A stretch of DNA of 64,000 bases from Halopseudomonas nanhaiensis (GCF_020025155.1 NZ_CP073751.1:806001-870000); one strand, 5' to 3'; positions 18,521-28,460 are shown, counted from the first letter of the stretch. Translations and numbers: made by a program. Notes: generated from the letters alone by a model not told the origin.

Positions 18521-19585
18521 ATGCGCGTTCTGCTGATCAAGACATCGTCCATGGGCGACGTGATCCACACGCTGCCAGCGATAACCGATGCACGCCAGGC
18601 TATTCCCGGTATCCAGTTCGACTGGGTTGTCGAGGAAGGGTTTGCCGAGATACCCGCCTGGCACCCCGGGGTGGCTGAAGTTATCCCTGTCGCTATCCGC
18701 CGCTGGCGCAAGCATCCGCTCAAGGCGGCCATGAGCGGAGAGTGGAAGCGTTTCAAGCAGCGGGTGGGGGCGACACGCTACGATGCAATCATTGATGCCC
18801 AGGGGTTGCTCAAGAGCGCCTGGCTGACCCGGTACGCCGAAGGCCCTGTCGTCGGACTGGACCGGGATTCGGCACGGGAGCCGATAGCCAGCCGTTTTTA
18901 CGACGTGCAATGCGATGTGCCGTGGGGGCAGCACGCGGTCGAGCGGGTGCGGCTGCTGTTCGCCCGTGCGCTCGGATACCCTCTGCCGCCTGGAATCGGC
19001 CATTACGGACTGGACCGCCAACTGCTGGCCGGCACGCCGCCGCAGCGGCCGTTCGTGTTGTTTCTTCACGGCACTACCTGGGCAAGCAAGCACTGGCCCG
19101 AGCTGTACTGGAAGCAGCTCGCCGGGCGCGCGGCGCAGAACGGACTGGATGTGCGGCTGCCCTGGGGCAACGCGAGTGAAAAGGCGCGCGCGGAACGTAT
19201 CGCCGGCGGTGTGGATGGGGTGGAGGTCCTGCCCAGACTCTCGCTCGCCGGGATGGCGCGCATTCTCGCCAGCGCATCGGCCTGCGTCGCCGTCGACACC
19301 GGCCTGGGTCACCTCGCGGCTGCCCTCGATGTGCCGACCGTATCCCTGTTCGGCCCGACGGATCCGGCATTGACCGGGGCTTACGGGTTTTCACAGGTGC
19401 ATCTGTCCAGCGATTACCCGTCATGCGCGCCGTGCCTGCAGAAGACCTGCAGCTATCAGCCGACGCCGGACGAGGCGCGTCGTTTCGACCTCAAGCGGGA
19501 GCAGCCGCTATGCTTCACCCGACTCAACCCCGACAGGGTATTCCCCGAGCTCGAAGCCCTGTTGCTGGATAAGCGAGCCCCCTGA
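18521..19585 (+). CDS. waaC: WaaC, ADP-heptose:LPS heptosyltransferase I
   Basis: GT9 enzyme adding the first heptose to Kdo2-lipid A. The start MRVLLIKTSSMGDVIHTLPA is the standard WaaC N-terminus with the acceptor-side Asp in GDVIHTLP. The C-terminal ADP-heptose site shows DTGLGHLAAALDVPTVSLFGPTDP. It has 354 residues. It is spaced 2 bases from waaF and overlaps waaG by one base (TGATG), so the genes are co-translated. Confidence 0.96.
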   Translation: MRVLLIKTSSMGDVIHTLPAITDARQAIPGIQFDWVVEEGFAEIPAWHPGVAEVIPVAIRRWRKHPLKAAMSGEWKRFKQRVGATRYDAIIDAQGLLKSAWLTRYAEGPVVGLDRDSAREPIASRFYDVQCDVPWGQHAVERVRLLFARALGYPLPPGIGHYGLDRQLLAGTPPQRPFVLFLHGTTWASKHWPELYWKQLAGRAAQNGLDVRLPWGNASEKARAERIAGGVDGVEVLPRLSLAGMARILASASACVAVDTGLGHLAAALDVPTVSLFGPTDPALTGAYGFSQVHLSSDYPSCAPCLQKTCSYQPTPDEARRFDLKREQPLCFTRLNPDRVFPELEALLLDKRAP

Positions 19586-20703
19586 TGCAGTTGGCGTTCA
19601 TTCTCTACAAGTACTTTCCCTTTGGTGGGTTGCAGCGCGACTTCATGCGCATCGCCAAGGTGTGCCAGCAGCGCGGGCACGCAATTCGCGTGTATACGCT
19701 CATATGGGAAGGCGACGTGCCGGCAGGTTTCGACGTCATCGTCGCGCCGGTGCGTGCCCTGTCCAACCATCGGCGGAACGAGAAATTTACTGCCTGGGTA
19801 CAGGCGGATCTGGCGAGGCGCCCTGCCGATCGAGTCGTCGGATTCAACAAGATGCCGGGCCTGGATGTCTACTATGCCGCCGACCCCTGTTTCGAGGACA
19901 AGGCACAGACACTGCGTAATCCGCTGTACCGCTTCGGTCCGCGTTACCGCCACTTCGCCGAATATGAGCGAGCCGTCTTCTCGCCTGAGGCGGGAACCGA
20001 GATTCTGATGATCTCGGACATCCAGCAGCCGCTGTTCATGAAGCACTACCGCACACCCGTCGAGCGCTTTCACATGCTGCCGCCGGGCATCGCCGCAGAT
20101 CGCCGCGCACCGGCCAACGCCAGCGAGGTGCGCGCCGATTTCCGCCGAGAATTCGGTCTCGGCTCCGACCTGTTGCTGGTTCAGATCGGTTCGGGCTTCA
20201 AGACCAAGGGGCTCGATCGATCGATACGAGCCCTCGCTTCTCTTCCCAGACCCCTGCGCAAGCGCACGCGGCTGATGGTCATCGGGCAGGACGATCCGAA
20301 GCCGTTTCAGTTGCTCGCACGGACGCAGGGTGTGAGCGAGCAGGTGCAGATTCTGAGCGGGCGTGATGACGTGCCACGGTTCCTGCTTGGCGCGGATCTG
20401 CTGATCCACCCTGCCTACAATGAAAATACCGGGACCGTTCTGCTCGAAGCGCTGGTGGCGGGGCTTCCGGTACTGGTCACCGACGTATGCGGCTATGCCC
20501 ATTACATCGAGGAAGCGGACTGCGGCCTGGTGCTGCCGGGCCCGTTCGATCAGCAGCGTCTGGATGCGTATCTCGAAAAGATGCTGAGCGACGAAGGGGC
20601 CAGGAGCCGCTGGCATCACAATGCGCTGGAGTTCGCTGACCAGGCGGACCTGTACAGCTTGCCGGAGAAGGCTGCTGACGTGATCCTGGAGGAGCGTCCT
20701 TGA
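19585..20703 (+). CDS. waaG: WaaG, LPS core glycosyltransferase (GT4)
   Basis: Retaining GT-B glycosyltransferase that adds the first outer-core hexose to heptose II. The N-terminus MQLAFILYKYFPFGGLQRDFMRIA is characteristic of WaaG, with the glycine-rich loop FGGLQRD. HPAYNENTGTVLLEALVAGLPVLVTDVCGY (residues about 273-302) contains the E-x7-E type donor-binding motif of GT4. It has 372 residues. It overlaps waaC by one base and waaP by four. Confidence 0.95.
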   Translation: MQLAFILYKYFPFGGLQRDFMRIAKVCQQRGHAIRVYTLIWEGDVPAGFDVIVAPVRALSNHRRNEKFTAWVQADLARRPADRVVGFNKMPGLDVYYAADPCFEDKAQTLRNPLYRFGPRYRHFAEYERAVFSPEAGTEILMISDIQQPLFMKHYRTPVERFHMLPPGIAADRRAPANASEVRADFRREFGLGSDLLLVQIGSGFKTKGLDRSIRALASLPRPLRKRTRLMVIGQDDPKPFQLLARTQGVSEQVQILSGRDDVPRFLLGADLLIHPAYNENTGTVLLEALVAGLPVLVTDVCGYAHYIEEADCGLVLPGPFDQQRLDAYLEKMLSDEGARSRWHHNALEFADQADLYSLPEKAADVILEERP

Positions 20704-21515
20704 AGCTGATCCTCGAAGAGCCCTTTCGCAGCCTGTGGGCTGGACGGGATGCGTTTGCTGCGGTGGAAGAGCTGGAAGGCGAGGTCTTTCGCGAGCTCGA
20801 GGCACGCCGGACCCTGCGCACTGAGGTCGATGGCCGTGGCTATTTCGTCAAGATTCACCGCGGAGTGGGCTGGGCCGAAATCATCAAGAACTGGCTGACC
20901 GCCAAGGCTCCGGTGCTCGGCGCCGGTCAGGAGTGGAAGGCCATTCATGCGTTGAACACAGCTGGCGTGCCGACCATGACTGCGGTCGCCTATGGCGAGA
21001 AGGGCAGCAACCCCGCCGCGCAGCATTCCTTCATTATTACCGAAGAGCTTGCTCCGACGGTTAGCCTGGAGGACTTCTCCAGTCACTGGCTGAGTCAGCC
21101 ACCCGAGCCGGCGTTGAAGTACGCCCTGATTCATGCTGTTGCAGACATGGCGGCGCGCATGCATCGCGGTGGAGTGAATCACCGCGACTTCTACATCTGT
21201 CACTTCCTTTTGAATGTTTCCGAGCCGCCGCGCCCAGATCATCTGCCGCTGTCGCTGATTGACCTGCATCGCGCCCAGGTACGCCCGTCGGTGCCGCGCC
21301 GCTGGCGGGACAAGGACCTCGCCGGGTTGTACTTCTCCGCGCTTGGGATCGGCCTGACCGATCGCGACAAGTTGCGTTTCCTGAAGACCTATTTTCGCAA
21401 ACCGCTTCGGCAGATCGTGACCGAGGAGGCCGTGTTGCTGGCCATGCTTGAACGTAAGGCGACGCGGCTGCAGACCCGTTTCCAACGCAAATACGCACCG
21501 GGGCGAGGTGAATGA
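20700..21515 (+). CDS. waaP: WaaP, LPS core heptose(I) kinase
   Basis: Cytoplasmic sugar kinase that phosphorylates inner-core heptose, a modification that is essential or nearly so in P. aeruginosa. It has 271 residues. The kinase-like catalytic loop is HRDFYICHFL (near 163-172) and the metal-binding Asp is in LIDLHRAQ. The start is TTG at 20700, overlapping the waaG stop, but it has a very strong ribosome site (GGAGGAG, 5 bases upstream). The resulting N-terminus MKLILEEPFRSLW matches known WaaP. It overlaps the next kinase gene by four bases. Confidence 0.95.
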   Translation: MKLILEEPFRSLWAGRDAFAAVEELEGEVFRELEARRTLRTEVDGRGYFVKIHRGVGWAEIIKNWLTAKAPVLGAGQEWKAIHALNTAGVPTMTAVAYGEKGSNPAAQHSFIITEELAPTVSLEDFSSHWLSQPPEPALKYALIHAVADMAARMHRGGVNHRDFYICHFLLNVSEPPRPDHLPLSLIDLHRAQVRPSVPRRWRDKDLAGLYFSALGIGLTDRDKLRFLKTYFRKPLRQIVTEEAVLLAMLERKATRLQTRFQRKYAPGRGE

Positions 21516-22258
21516 AGCGTTGGACACTCAACCCGGAATACGCCACCGGTGACAGCGGGCGGGCATTCGCCGACCTCGATACGGTATTCGCGCTCCAGGG
21601 CGAGGCGATTACCCAGGATCCGCTCAGTACGGTTCACAAGGTGTGGGTGGGCGACCGCTTTTATTACGTCAAGCGTTACACCGAAGCGGGCAAGAACCTG
21701 CGCCGGTATATCGGGCGCCCGCGAATCCGCGCCGAATGGGAAAACCTGCTCAACTTCCATGCCTGGGGCATCCCTTCGGCGGTGGTCGTCGGTTTCGGGC
21801 TCGAGCGCCGGGACGGCCGGTTTCATCGCGGCGCGCTGATCACGCAGGAGTTGAACGGTACCGATGATCTTGCCAGGCTCGCGCGCAGCCATGATCCGCG
21901 ATTGCGAGATGGGCGGTGGGTGGCGCATGTGTCCAGGCAGATTGCCGATGCAACCCGCATGATGCACGAGCAGGGATTTGCGCATAACGATCTGAAGTGG
22001 CGCAACATTCTCGTCGACGGCAAGGCGTATCCGGATGTCTACCTGATCGATTGTCCCGGCGGCAGCTTCTGGTGGGGCCCGATGCTCGAATATCGCGTCA
22101 TCAAGGATCTGGCCTGTCTGGACAAGCTCGGCAAGCAGGTACTCAGCCGCAGCCAACGGCTGCGCTTCTACCGGTGGTATACGGGTGAACGTCCGCTACA
22201 GGCCTCGGACCGTAAGCGTATTGCGGCGGTGCTGGGCTTTTTCGAGGGTCGCGAATGA
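21512..22258 (+). CDS. LPS core kinase family protein (WapP-like)
   Basis: Second kinase-fold protein of the locus, 248 residues, matching in position the gene after waaP in P. aeruginosa (called wapP in some literature; from memory). The catalytic loop is HNDLKWRNIL (near 162-171) and the metal-binding Asp is in YLIDCPGG, so all kinase residues are present. The ATP-site Lys is probably in FYYVKRY. It likely phosphorylates another position on the core heptoses. ATGA overlaps link it to waaP before it and to the next gene after it. Confidence 0.85.
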   Translation: MKRWTLNPEYATGDSGRAFADLDTVFALQGEAITQDPLSTVHKVWVGDRFYYVKRYTEAGKNLRRYIGRPRIRAEWENLLNFHAWGIPSAVVVGFGLERRDGRFHRGALITQELNGTDDLARLARSHDPRLRDGRWVAHVSRQIADATRMMHEQGFAHNDLKWRNILVDGKAYPDVYLIDCPGGSFWWGPMLEYRVIKDLACLDKLGKQVLSRSQRLRFYRWYTGERPLQASDRKRIAAVLGFFEGRE

Positions 22259-23022
22259 AACCGCCATTCATCGCGGTCAACGCCCGTGAGGTCCTTCGCC
22301 GGCATCAGCTCGACAGCTTCGATGCGCTCTGGACGCTGCGTCTCGGTGACGCACCGCCCACCCCGCGCGGTTCAGGTTGGAGCAGTGTCCATCGGCTCGA
22401 GCTCGACGATATCAACGGCCGACGCCAAACGTTCTACCTCAAGCGACAGGCCAATCATCGACATCGCTCCCTGTCTCACCCGCGTGGAGAGCTGACGTTT
22501 GCCCGTGAGTTCCGGTCGATCCAGAACTACGCGCATGCGGGCATTCCTGCTCTGGAAGTAGCGTTCTTTCACCAGACCCACCGGGATGGGGATGATCGCG
22601 CCATCCTGATGACGCGTGCGTTGGATGCCTACGAGCCTCTGACCGTCTGGCTCGAGCGCTGGGCTGAGCTGGCAGTGCCTGAACGGAATGACCTTATCCG
22701 CGCCACCGCCGCCTTGATCCGAGCGCTGCACAGCGCGGGGAAGGTCCATAACAACCTCTACCCCCGACATATTTTTCTCAAGCTCGACGGTGACGGCGCC
22801 GGCGCACGCTTGATCGATCTTGAGCGTACCCGCGCTGCATGGCTGGGCGAGCGGGATCGCGTACGAGAACTCACCACCTTGTTGCTGCGCTGCACTACCA
22901 CCAGTCGCACGCAGCGGATGCGCTTTGTGCTGGCCTATCTGGGACTGCCTGCTCTCGACGCCGACGGCCGTGAGCTCGTCCGTCAAATAGATACCCGCTA
23001 CAGCAGGAGGAGCGGTCGATGA
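22255..23022 (+). CDS. InaA-like kinase-fold protein with altered catalytic loop
   Basis: Third kinase-fold protein, 255 residues, in the InaA/lipopolysaccharide kinase family. The nucleotide-binding region is recognisable (TFYLKRQANHRH; ELTFAREFRSIQ), as is the DFG-equivalent Asp (RLIDLERTR). Where the catalytic Asp is expected, the sequence reads HNNLYPRHIFL, so Asp is replaced by Asn and the distal metal-binding Asn by His. As I recall, this is a feature of the InaA subfamily rather than a local mutation. It overlaps both neighbours by four bases. Its activity is uncertain. Confidence 0.8.
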   Translation: MKPPFIAVNAREVLRRHQLDSFDALWTLRLGDAPPTPRGSGWSSVHRLELDDINGRRQTFYLKRQANHRHRSLSHPRGELTFAREFRSIQNYAHAGIPALEVAFFHQTHRDGDDRAILMTRALDAYEPLTVWLERWAELAVPERNDLIRATAALIRALHSAGKVHNNLYPRHIFLKLDGDGAGARLIDLERTRAAWLGERDRVRELTTLLLRCTTTSRTQRMRFVLAYLGLPALDADGRELVRQIDTRYSRRSGR

Positions 23023-24440
23023 AGCAAGTGAAAATGCTTCGCAAGGCTGGGCGCCGGCCACCATTGCCGCTGCATCTGCAGTTACAGGACGGCCGTAAAC
23101 TGCATGTCATCGGCTGGTTGCGCGTGCTTCCGGGCAAACGGCTGGTCGGAGAAGGTCGCCTCGACGGCGAGAAGGTGCTGGTCAAGCTGTTCATCGCCGC
23201 CCCTGGACCCCGGCACTTTGAACGCGAGCTCCGCGGAATCGAAGCGCTCGCCAGGGTCGGTGTTGCCACCCCGGAAGTACTCGCCACTGGTGCCCTCGCT
23301 GGTGGGGGCTGCTTTCTTGCCACGCGTTTTGTCGATGATGCACAGACCCTGCAGGCCCAGTGGGAAGCCGCGCAGCCTGCATTGCCAGGTACCGAACCGG
23401 CTCTGGATATCATCTGCCGGGCGGTGAAGGCGGTCGCCGAGTTGCACCAACATGGATTGCTTCAGACCGACATGCATCTGGGCAATTTTCTTGCGCAAGG
23501 CGAGCAGCTCTGGGTCATCGACGGTGATGCCATCGAGTCGCATGGCGACACTTGCTTGCCTGGTCCGGTGGCGCTGCACAATCTGGCACTTTTACTGGGT
23601 CAGCTTCCACCGGAATGGGACGCGTGCCAGCCTCGTTTGCTCGCCACCTATCTGCACGTCCATCCCGCACGTTCGCTTGCAGCGGATCAGCTGGCGTCTG
23701 AGGTGCGCAAGGTTCGACAGCGGCGCCTCGCCGACTTTCTGGGCAAGGCGCTTCGCGACTGTACGCTGTTCTCGGTTCGACGCAGCTGGACCCGCTTCGT
23801 GGCAGCCCCCCGCGATGAGGCATCACGGATGTCCAATCTTCTAGACGACCCCGATAGCGCATTCACGGGGGTCCTGCTCAAGGATGGTGGCAGCAGCACT
23901 GTTGCGAGGACCGAGCTGGGCCCGGATCTTGTGGTCGTCAAGCGGTACAACATAAAAGGCTTCACGCACTGGCTGAAACGCTTCTGGCGTCCCAGCCGCG
24001 CCTGGCATTCCTGGCTTGCCGCCCACCGTCTGCGCTTTCTCGGCATTGCGACGCCCAGGCCGCTGGGCATGGTGGAACAACGCTTCGGGCCCCTCCGCGG
24101 CCGGGCCTGGCTGATTACCGAGCATTGTGATGGCCAGGATCTGCTGGCGGTGCTGGGTCCAGCAGGAGACACGCTGCCCGATCCGGCTTTGCAAGAGGCA
24201 TTGCTGCAGACCACCCGCGCGCTGGTAGCCCAGCGAATCAGTCATGGTGATTTCAAGGCAACCAATCTCATCTGGAACGGCGACGAAGTCGTGCTCATTG
24301 ATCTGGATGCTCTTCAGGCGCACTCCCGAACGGGCAGCTGGGTGAAGGCCTGGCAGCGCGACCGAGCTCGGCTTATACGCAACTGGCCAGCAGCCAGTCC
24401 GGTAGCGCGCTGGCTTGATGAGCAACTGCCGCCTGCTTGA
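23019..24440 (+). CDS. tandem kinase-fold protein of the LPS core locus
   Basis: A 473-residue protein made of two kinase-fold domains. Domain 1 (about 1-260) has the loop QTDMHLGNFLAQ and the metal Asp in WVIDGDAI. Domain 2 (about 280-473) has HGDFKATNLIW and VLIDLDAL. Both keep the catalytic Asp and Asn. It is placed like the bifunctional kinase-like gene preceding the carbamoyltransferase in P. aeruginosa. A likely role is phosphorylation of core heptose at two positions, but the substrates are not visible in the sequence. It is coupled to the preceding gene by an ATGA overlap; about 115 bases then separate it from the carbamoyltransferase start. Confidence 0.82.
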   Translation: MKQVKMLRKAGRRPPLPLHLQLQDGRKLHVIGWLRVLPGKRLVGEGRLDGEKVLVKLFIAAPGPRHFERELRGIEALARVGVATPEVLATGALAGGGCFLATRFVDDAQTLQAQWEAAQPALPGTEPALDIICRAVKAVAELHQHGLLQTDMHLGNFLAQGEQLWVIDGDAIESHGDTCLPGPVALHNLALLLGQLPPEWDACQPRLLATYLHVHPARSLAADQLASEVRKVRQRRLADFLGKALRDCTLFSVRRSWTRFVAAPRDEASRMSNLLDDPDSAFTGVLLKDGGSSTVARTELGPDLVVVKRYNIKGFTHWLKRFWRPSRAWHSWLAAHRLRFLGIATPRPLGMVEQRFGPLRGRAWLITEHCDGQDLLAVLGPAGDTLPDPALQEALLQTTRALVAQRISHGDFKATNLIWNGDEVVLIDLDALQAHSRTGSWVKAWQRDRARLIRNWPAASPVARWLDEQLPPA

Positions 24441-24555
24441 TGCGAAGGCAATCCGGGCTAACGAAAGCCGTGGATGAGACGTTATACTTCGCCTTTTGAC
24501 GGCGTGCTTGCGCTTCAGTGTCGAGCGCATCGCCGAACGGACAAGAGGCAATCCA

Positions 24556-26295
24556 GTGGCATTAACGATTCTCGGACTTTCAGGCGCTTTGAGTCACGAC
24601 CCATCTGCGGCGCTTTACATCGACGGCAAGCTGATCGCTGCGGTGGAAGAGGAGCGCTTCGTGCGCGACAAGCATGCGAAGAACCGTATGCCGTATGAAT
24701 CCGCGAAGTTCTGCCTGGAACAGGCCGGCATCACGCCTGCCGATGTCGATATCGTCACCATCCCGTTCGCGCCTATCAGTATTTTCGGCAAGGCTCGCTG
24801 GCACTATGCAAAGCGTTATTGGTATGCGCCGGACCGTTCGCTTGACGCGATCTTCGCTGGCAACCGTCGCTTCAATCGTTATCGCCGAAAGATCCTCTGG
24901 TGTCTCGAGCAACTCGGCTTCGATGCGAAGAAGGTTCGTCTCGAGCCGGTGGAACACCATCTGGCACACGCATCGAGCGCTTACCATTGTTCGGGTATCA
25001 AGGAAAAAACCGCCATCCTCGGGATCGATGGAAAAGGGGAATATGCCACCACCTTCTTCGGCTGGGGCGAGAACGGCAAGATCCACAAGATCAAGGAGTT
25101 CTACGATCCTGATTCGCTCGGCGGTCTCTACGGTGCAATCACCGAATACCTGGGCTTCGAGATGCTCGACGGCGAGTTCAAGGTCATGGGCATGGCGCCT
25201 TACGGCGACGCCGCAAGATATGATTTCTCGCGGCTGGCCAAGTTCGAAAATGGCGAGCTGGTGATCAACACCGACTACGCCAACGTTATTGGCTTTCGCC
25301 GCTACAAGGAAAAGGGCAAGGGTTACTACTTCTCGCCGAAACTCATCGAGTGGCTCGGGCCGAAGCGTGAAGGGGATATTGCCGACGATCCCTACATACA
25401 CTACGCCGCCAGCATTCAGGCGCTGTTCGAGAAACTGGCGCTGGAGATGATCGATTACTATCTCGGCGATATCCTCCGCGAAACCGGGCGGATCGCCTTC
25501 GCCGGAGGCTGTGCGCTGAATGTTAAGCTGAATCAGCGCATTATCGCCCGGCCTGACGTAAAGGAATTGTTTGTCCAACCGGCCTCGGGCGACGCCGGTA
25601 CTGCGGTCGGCGCCGCGGCATATATTTCCGAGCAGAACGGTGTGCCGGTGGAAAAGATGGAACACGTCTATCTCGGGCCGAGCTACTCGAACGAAGACGT
25701 CATCGCAGCCTGTGGTCGCCACCCGAGCAAGCCGCAGTGGGAGCAGTTGTCTGACGTGCCCGGTCACATCGCGCAGATGCTGGCAGATGGCAACCCGGTT
25801 GCCTGGTTCCAGGGTCGCATGGAGTTCGGGCCGCGCGCGCTCGGCGGTCGTTCGATCATCGGCAATCCGAGCTCATCTGGCGTGGCCAATCGCATCAATG
25901 AGCAGATCAAGTTCCGCGAGCGCTGGCGCCCGTTCTGCCCCTCCATGCTCGACACCGTCGCGCCCCAGATGCTCAGCGTCGATCACCCGTCGCCGTTCAT
26001 GACGTTCACGTTCGAAGTGAACGACGAATGGAAGGCGCGAGTGCCTGAAGTTGTACATGAAGACGGTACAGCGCGCGCGCAGGTGCTAAAGCGTGAATAC
26101 AATCCGCGTTACTACGACCTGATGAAGGAGCTAGAGAGGATCACTGGCAACGGCGTCGTACTGAACACGTCGCTCAATCGACGCGGCGAGCCGATGGTGT
26201 GCTCCCCGACGGATGCCTTGAACATGTTCTTTGGATCAGACTTGCAGTATCTGATCATGGAAGATGTGCTGGTACATAAAGGTGGTAGTCAATGA
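24556..26295 (+). CDS. carbamoyltransferase (LPS core heptose carbamoylation)
   Basis: NodU/CmcH-type O-carbamoyltransferase of 579 residues. The N-terminal Kae1-like domain has HHLAHASSAYH (metal-binding His motif), GIDGKGEYATTFF and AGGCALNVKLNQ. The C-terminal YrdC-like region has GRMEFGPRALGGRSI and RERWRPFCPS. I chose the GTG at 24556 (VALTILGLSGALSHDPSAAL) because it matches the family N-terminus and has AAGAGG upstream; an in-frame ATG at 24496 would add 20 unrelated residues. The P. aeruginosa homologue puts a 7-O-carbamoyl group on heptose II. It overlaps the next glycosyltransferase by four bases. Confidence 0.9.
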   Translation: MALTILGLSGALSHDPSAALYIDGKLIAAVEEERFVRDKHAKNRMPYESAKFCLEQAGITPADVDIVTIPFAPISIFGKARWHYAKRYWYAPDRSLDAIFAGNRRFNRYRRKILWCLEQLGFDAKKVRLEPVEHHLAHASSAYHCSGIKEKTAILGIDGKGEYATTFFGWGENGKIHKIKEFYDPDSLGGLYGAITEYLGFEMLDGEFKVMGMAPYGDAARYDFSRLAKFENGELVINTDYANVIGFRRYKEKGKGYYFSPKLIEWLGPKREGDIADDPYIHYAASIQALFEKLALEMIDYYLGDILRETGRIAFAGGCALNVKLNQRIIARPDVKELFVQPASGDAGTAVGAAAYISEQNGVPVEKMEHVYLGPSYSNEDVIAACGRHPSKPQWEQLSDVPGHIAQMLADGNPVAWFQGRMEFGPRALGGRSIIGNPSSSGVANRINEQIKFRERWRPFCPSMLDTVAPQMLSVDHPSPFMTFTFEVNDEWKARVPEVVHEDGTARAQVLKREYNPRYYDLMKELERITGNGVVLNTSLNRRGEPMVCSPTDALNMFFGSDLQYLIMEDVLVHKGGSQ

Positions 26296-27434
26296 ATAGT
26301 GTCGCGCGCCAACGCGTTCTGCAGATATGTCATAGCTACTATGGACCGTTTCTAGACTGTGCTAGGCAATATGCCGCTCTTTTCAACGACACCCAGTATG
26401 ATGTGACGACCGTATTTCTAACCGGGCGGGCAGATCAGGCCGTAGTGACCGGCTGTGCTTCGGATGAGGTCATTTTTTTAGAACAGTCTGCACGCGAAGT
26501 GCGTGGCCTCAAGCTTCAAGCGATCAGGCGCGTCCGCGAGATTGTTGAAGCTGGAAGGTATTCCTTATGCATCGCACATCGCGCGAAGCCCATCTATGTG
26601 GCGTGCGTCGCAACGAGGCTTCCCGTGATCGGCGTCCATCACGCGTTTGGTGTGTACAACCGTATCGGCAGGCGACTTTTTGCTCGCTTCTTTCGCGAGC
26701 GTCTGATGTTGTTCGCAGTTTCTGACGCGGTACGTAAGGACATAAAAAGCAAACTACCAGGCTGGCCGGAAGAAAAACTCCGCACGTTCTGGAATCGCAT
26801 CGATGTCCGAGAGGTTCAGGACTCCCAGGTTGACCGATCCGCCGCCAGACAGCGCCTGGGCCTCCGTGAGAAAGCCTGGGTCGTGGCTAATGTCGGGCGC
26901 CTTCACGCCGACAAAGACCAAGCTACTCTCTTGAAAGGCTTCGCTAAGGCACTGTCCTCCCTACCTAGCGAGGCAACTTTGGTGATCATAGGATCTGGCA
27001 AGCTTGACGAGCAACTGGCAGCGTTGGCCGACTCGCTTGGCATCGCCGAGCGAGTTGAGTTTCTAGGGCAGATTCCTGAGGCCCGAAAATTTTTCCGTGC
27101 ATTCGATGTTTTCGCCCTGACTTCCGATCACGAGCCATTTGGGATGGTTTTGCTAGAGGCGATGGCCGCTGGCAATGCTTTGATATGCACGGATTGCGGT
27201 GGCGCGCCGGAGGTTGTTGGTGAATGCGGCGAAACATTTCCTTATGCGGACGCAGCTGCTTTGAGCGACCTCCTGATTCAGGTGAGCAGGCAAGATGACC
27301 ATAAGCGAATTGAGCTGCAGATGCAGATGCAATCTAATCTAATCACGCTCTTCTCAGACCAGGCGGCTCGGGATCGGTTCTGGAAGCTGCCGGGCTTATG
27401 CGTTGTCACCTCTGGGAAGCAGGGCAAGGCTTGA
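26292..27434 (+). CDS. GT4 glycosyltransferase, paralogue 1 (WapH-like)
   Basis: 380-residue GT-B enzyme. The donor-binding half shows GRLHADKDQATLLKGF and AFDVFALTSDHEPFGMVLLEAMAAGNALICTD (E-x7-E type motif). The same architecture and many identical blocks occur in the gene at 31103-32224 (VTTVFLTGR, DKDQATLL, GGAPEVVGE). Its position directly after the carbamoyltransferase matches wapH of P. aeruginosa, an outer-core glucosyltransferase. Base composition already falls within this gene, especially toward its 3' end. It overlaps the carbamoyltransferase by four bases. Confidence 0.85.
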   Translation: MNSVARQRVLQICHSYYGPFLDCARQYAALFNDTQYDVTTVFLTGRADQAVVTGCASDEVIFLEQSAREVRGLKLQAIRRVREIVEAGRYSLCIAHRAKPIYVACVATRLPVIGVHHAFGVYNRIGRRLFARFFRERLMLFAVSDAVRKDIKSKLPGWPEEKLRTFWNRIDVREVQDSQVDRSAARQRLGLREKAWVVANVGRLHADKDQATLLKGFAKALSSLPSEATLVIIGSGKLDEQLAALADSLGIAERVEFLGQIPEARKFFRAFDVFALTSDHEPFGMVLLEAMAAGNALICTDCGGAPEVVGECGETFPYADAAALSDLLIQVSRQDDHKRIELQMQMQSNLITLFSDQAARDRFWKLPGLCVVTSGKQGKA

Positions 27435-27449
27435 AGTGAGGACGGGAAA

Positions 27450-28460
27450 TTGCTCGATAGAAACATTGAAGTGATGCAACAGCACCCGTTGGATGGCTCG
27501 CGAATCTTGGTGCTGCCTTTAGTCGCTTTGGGTGATCTCACGATTTTCTTACATCTTGCCTGGCGGCTGTCTGCAAGCGGTGCCCAATTGACCATCTCGA
27601 GCGATGCGCTCTTCCCGGCGCGGGGCTACTTTCCGTGGTTGAATGTGCTTCCACATCTTGATGTACCGATAAGCCAGCTTGCTGCGCAGTACGATTTGGT
27701 GATAGCGAGTTATGAACGATTCTACCTACATGGGAACTGGTCTCACGGCTGTAAGGGTCTAAAGAACGTAGCGCTTGTTACCGCAAAAAAAATCTCGCGC
27801 TCGTCCGGGTTGCTGGAGCGTAAATTACTTGTCAACGATAATTCTTTCGAGGGCGCAACCTGTGCATTCTGTAAGAATACGAAGGCCGGATTGAGCATGG
27901 TCAAGTGGGTCGACCATTATGTTGAAGAAGTTTTCAAGATTGATAAATTCCCTATCCAACCCATATTGAGCGGCGTGCCCGAAGGTCCCAGGGGAGGTAA
28001 CTTCGTTTTGATATTCCCCACGACTCCCGAGCCAAGGAAAAACTTTTGGCTTCTAGGTTTCCGGATGATAGCTCGGTCTTTATCTCGGCGAGGATGGAGA
28101 GTCGAATTCGCATGCATGTCGAGCGAGCAAGCAAGACTGAGGACTGCATTACCTGGCTTTCCAGTGAAAACCTCTGCGAACCTCAAAGAATTGATCGAGT
28201 ACGTTGGTGCGGCTGAGTGGGTTATTAGTAATGATTCGGGGGGCGGACATTTGGCTTCGTTAATGAATAAGTCAACCATAACCATTACTCGGCGTAGCGA
28301 CGACTTTGTATGGAGGCCGGGTTTTAACGTTAACAACACGGTCATACACCCTTACATTAAATTCAAGGTGCTGGGGCGTTACATATGGCGCCCCTTCGTT
28401 CCGGTGTGGCAAGCTCTCAAAGTAATCGGTTTTCCCGTTTCACGTGGTTCTGCTCTATGA
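27450..28460 (+). CDS. heptosyltransferase-like (GT9-type) protein
   Basis: 336 residues with a GT9-like layout: an N-terminal ILVLPLVALGDLTIFLHLAW loop and the C-terminal SNDSGGGHLASLM, which resembles the ADP-heptose site of WaaC and WaaF. Overall resemblance to those is low, and the donor may be another nucleotide sugar. The TTG at 27450 has GAGG about 8 bases upstream; an ATG at 27474 is an alternative. Codon use is much more AT-rich than in the waa genes before it, which suggests acquisition. It overlaps the next gene by four bases (ATGA). Confidence 0.65.
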   Translation: MLDRNIEVMQQHPLDGSRILVLPLVALGDLTIFLHLAWRLSASGAQLTISSDALFPARGYFPWLNVLPHLDVPISQLAAQYDLVIASYERFYLHGNWSHGCKGLKNVALVTAKKISRSSGLLERKLLVNDNSFEGATCAFCKNTKAGLSMVKWVDHYVEEVFKIDKFPIQPILSGVPEGPRGGNFVLIFPTTPEPRKNFWLLGFRMIARSLSRRGWRVEFACMSSEQARLRTALPGFPVKTSANLKELIEYVGAAEWVISNDSGGGHLASLMNKSTITITRRSDDFVWRPGFNVNNTVIHPYIKFKVLGRYIWRPFVPVWQALKVIGFPVSRGSAL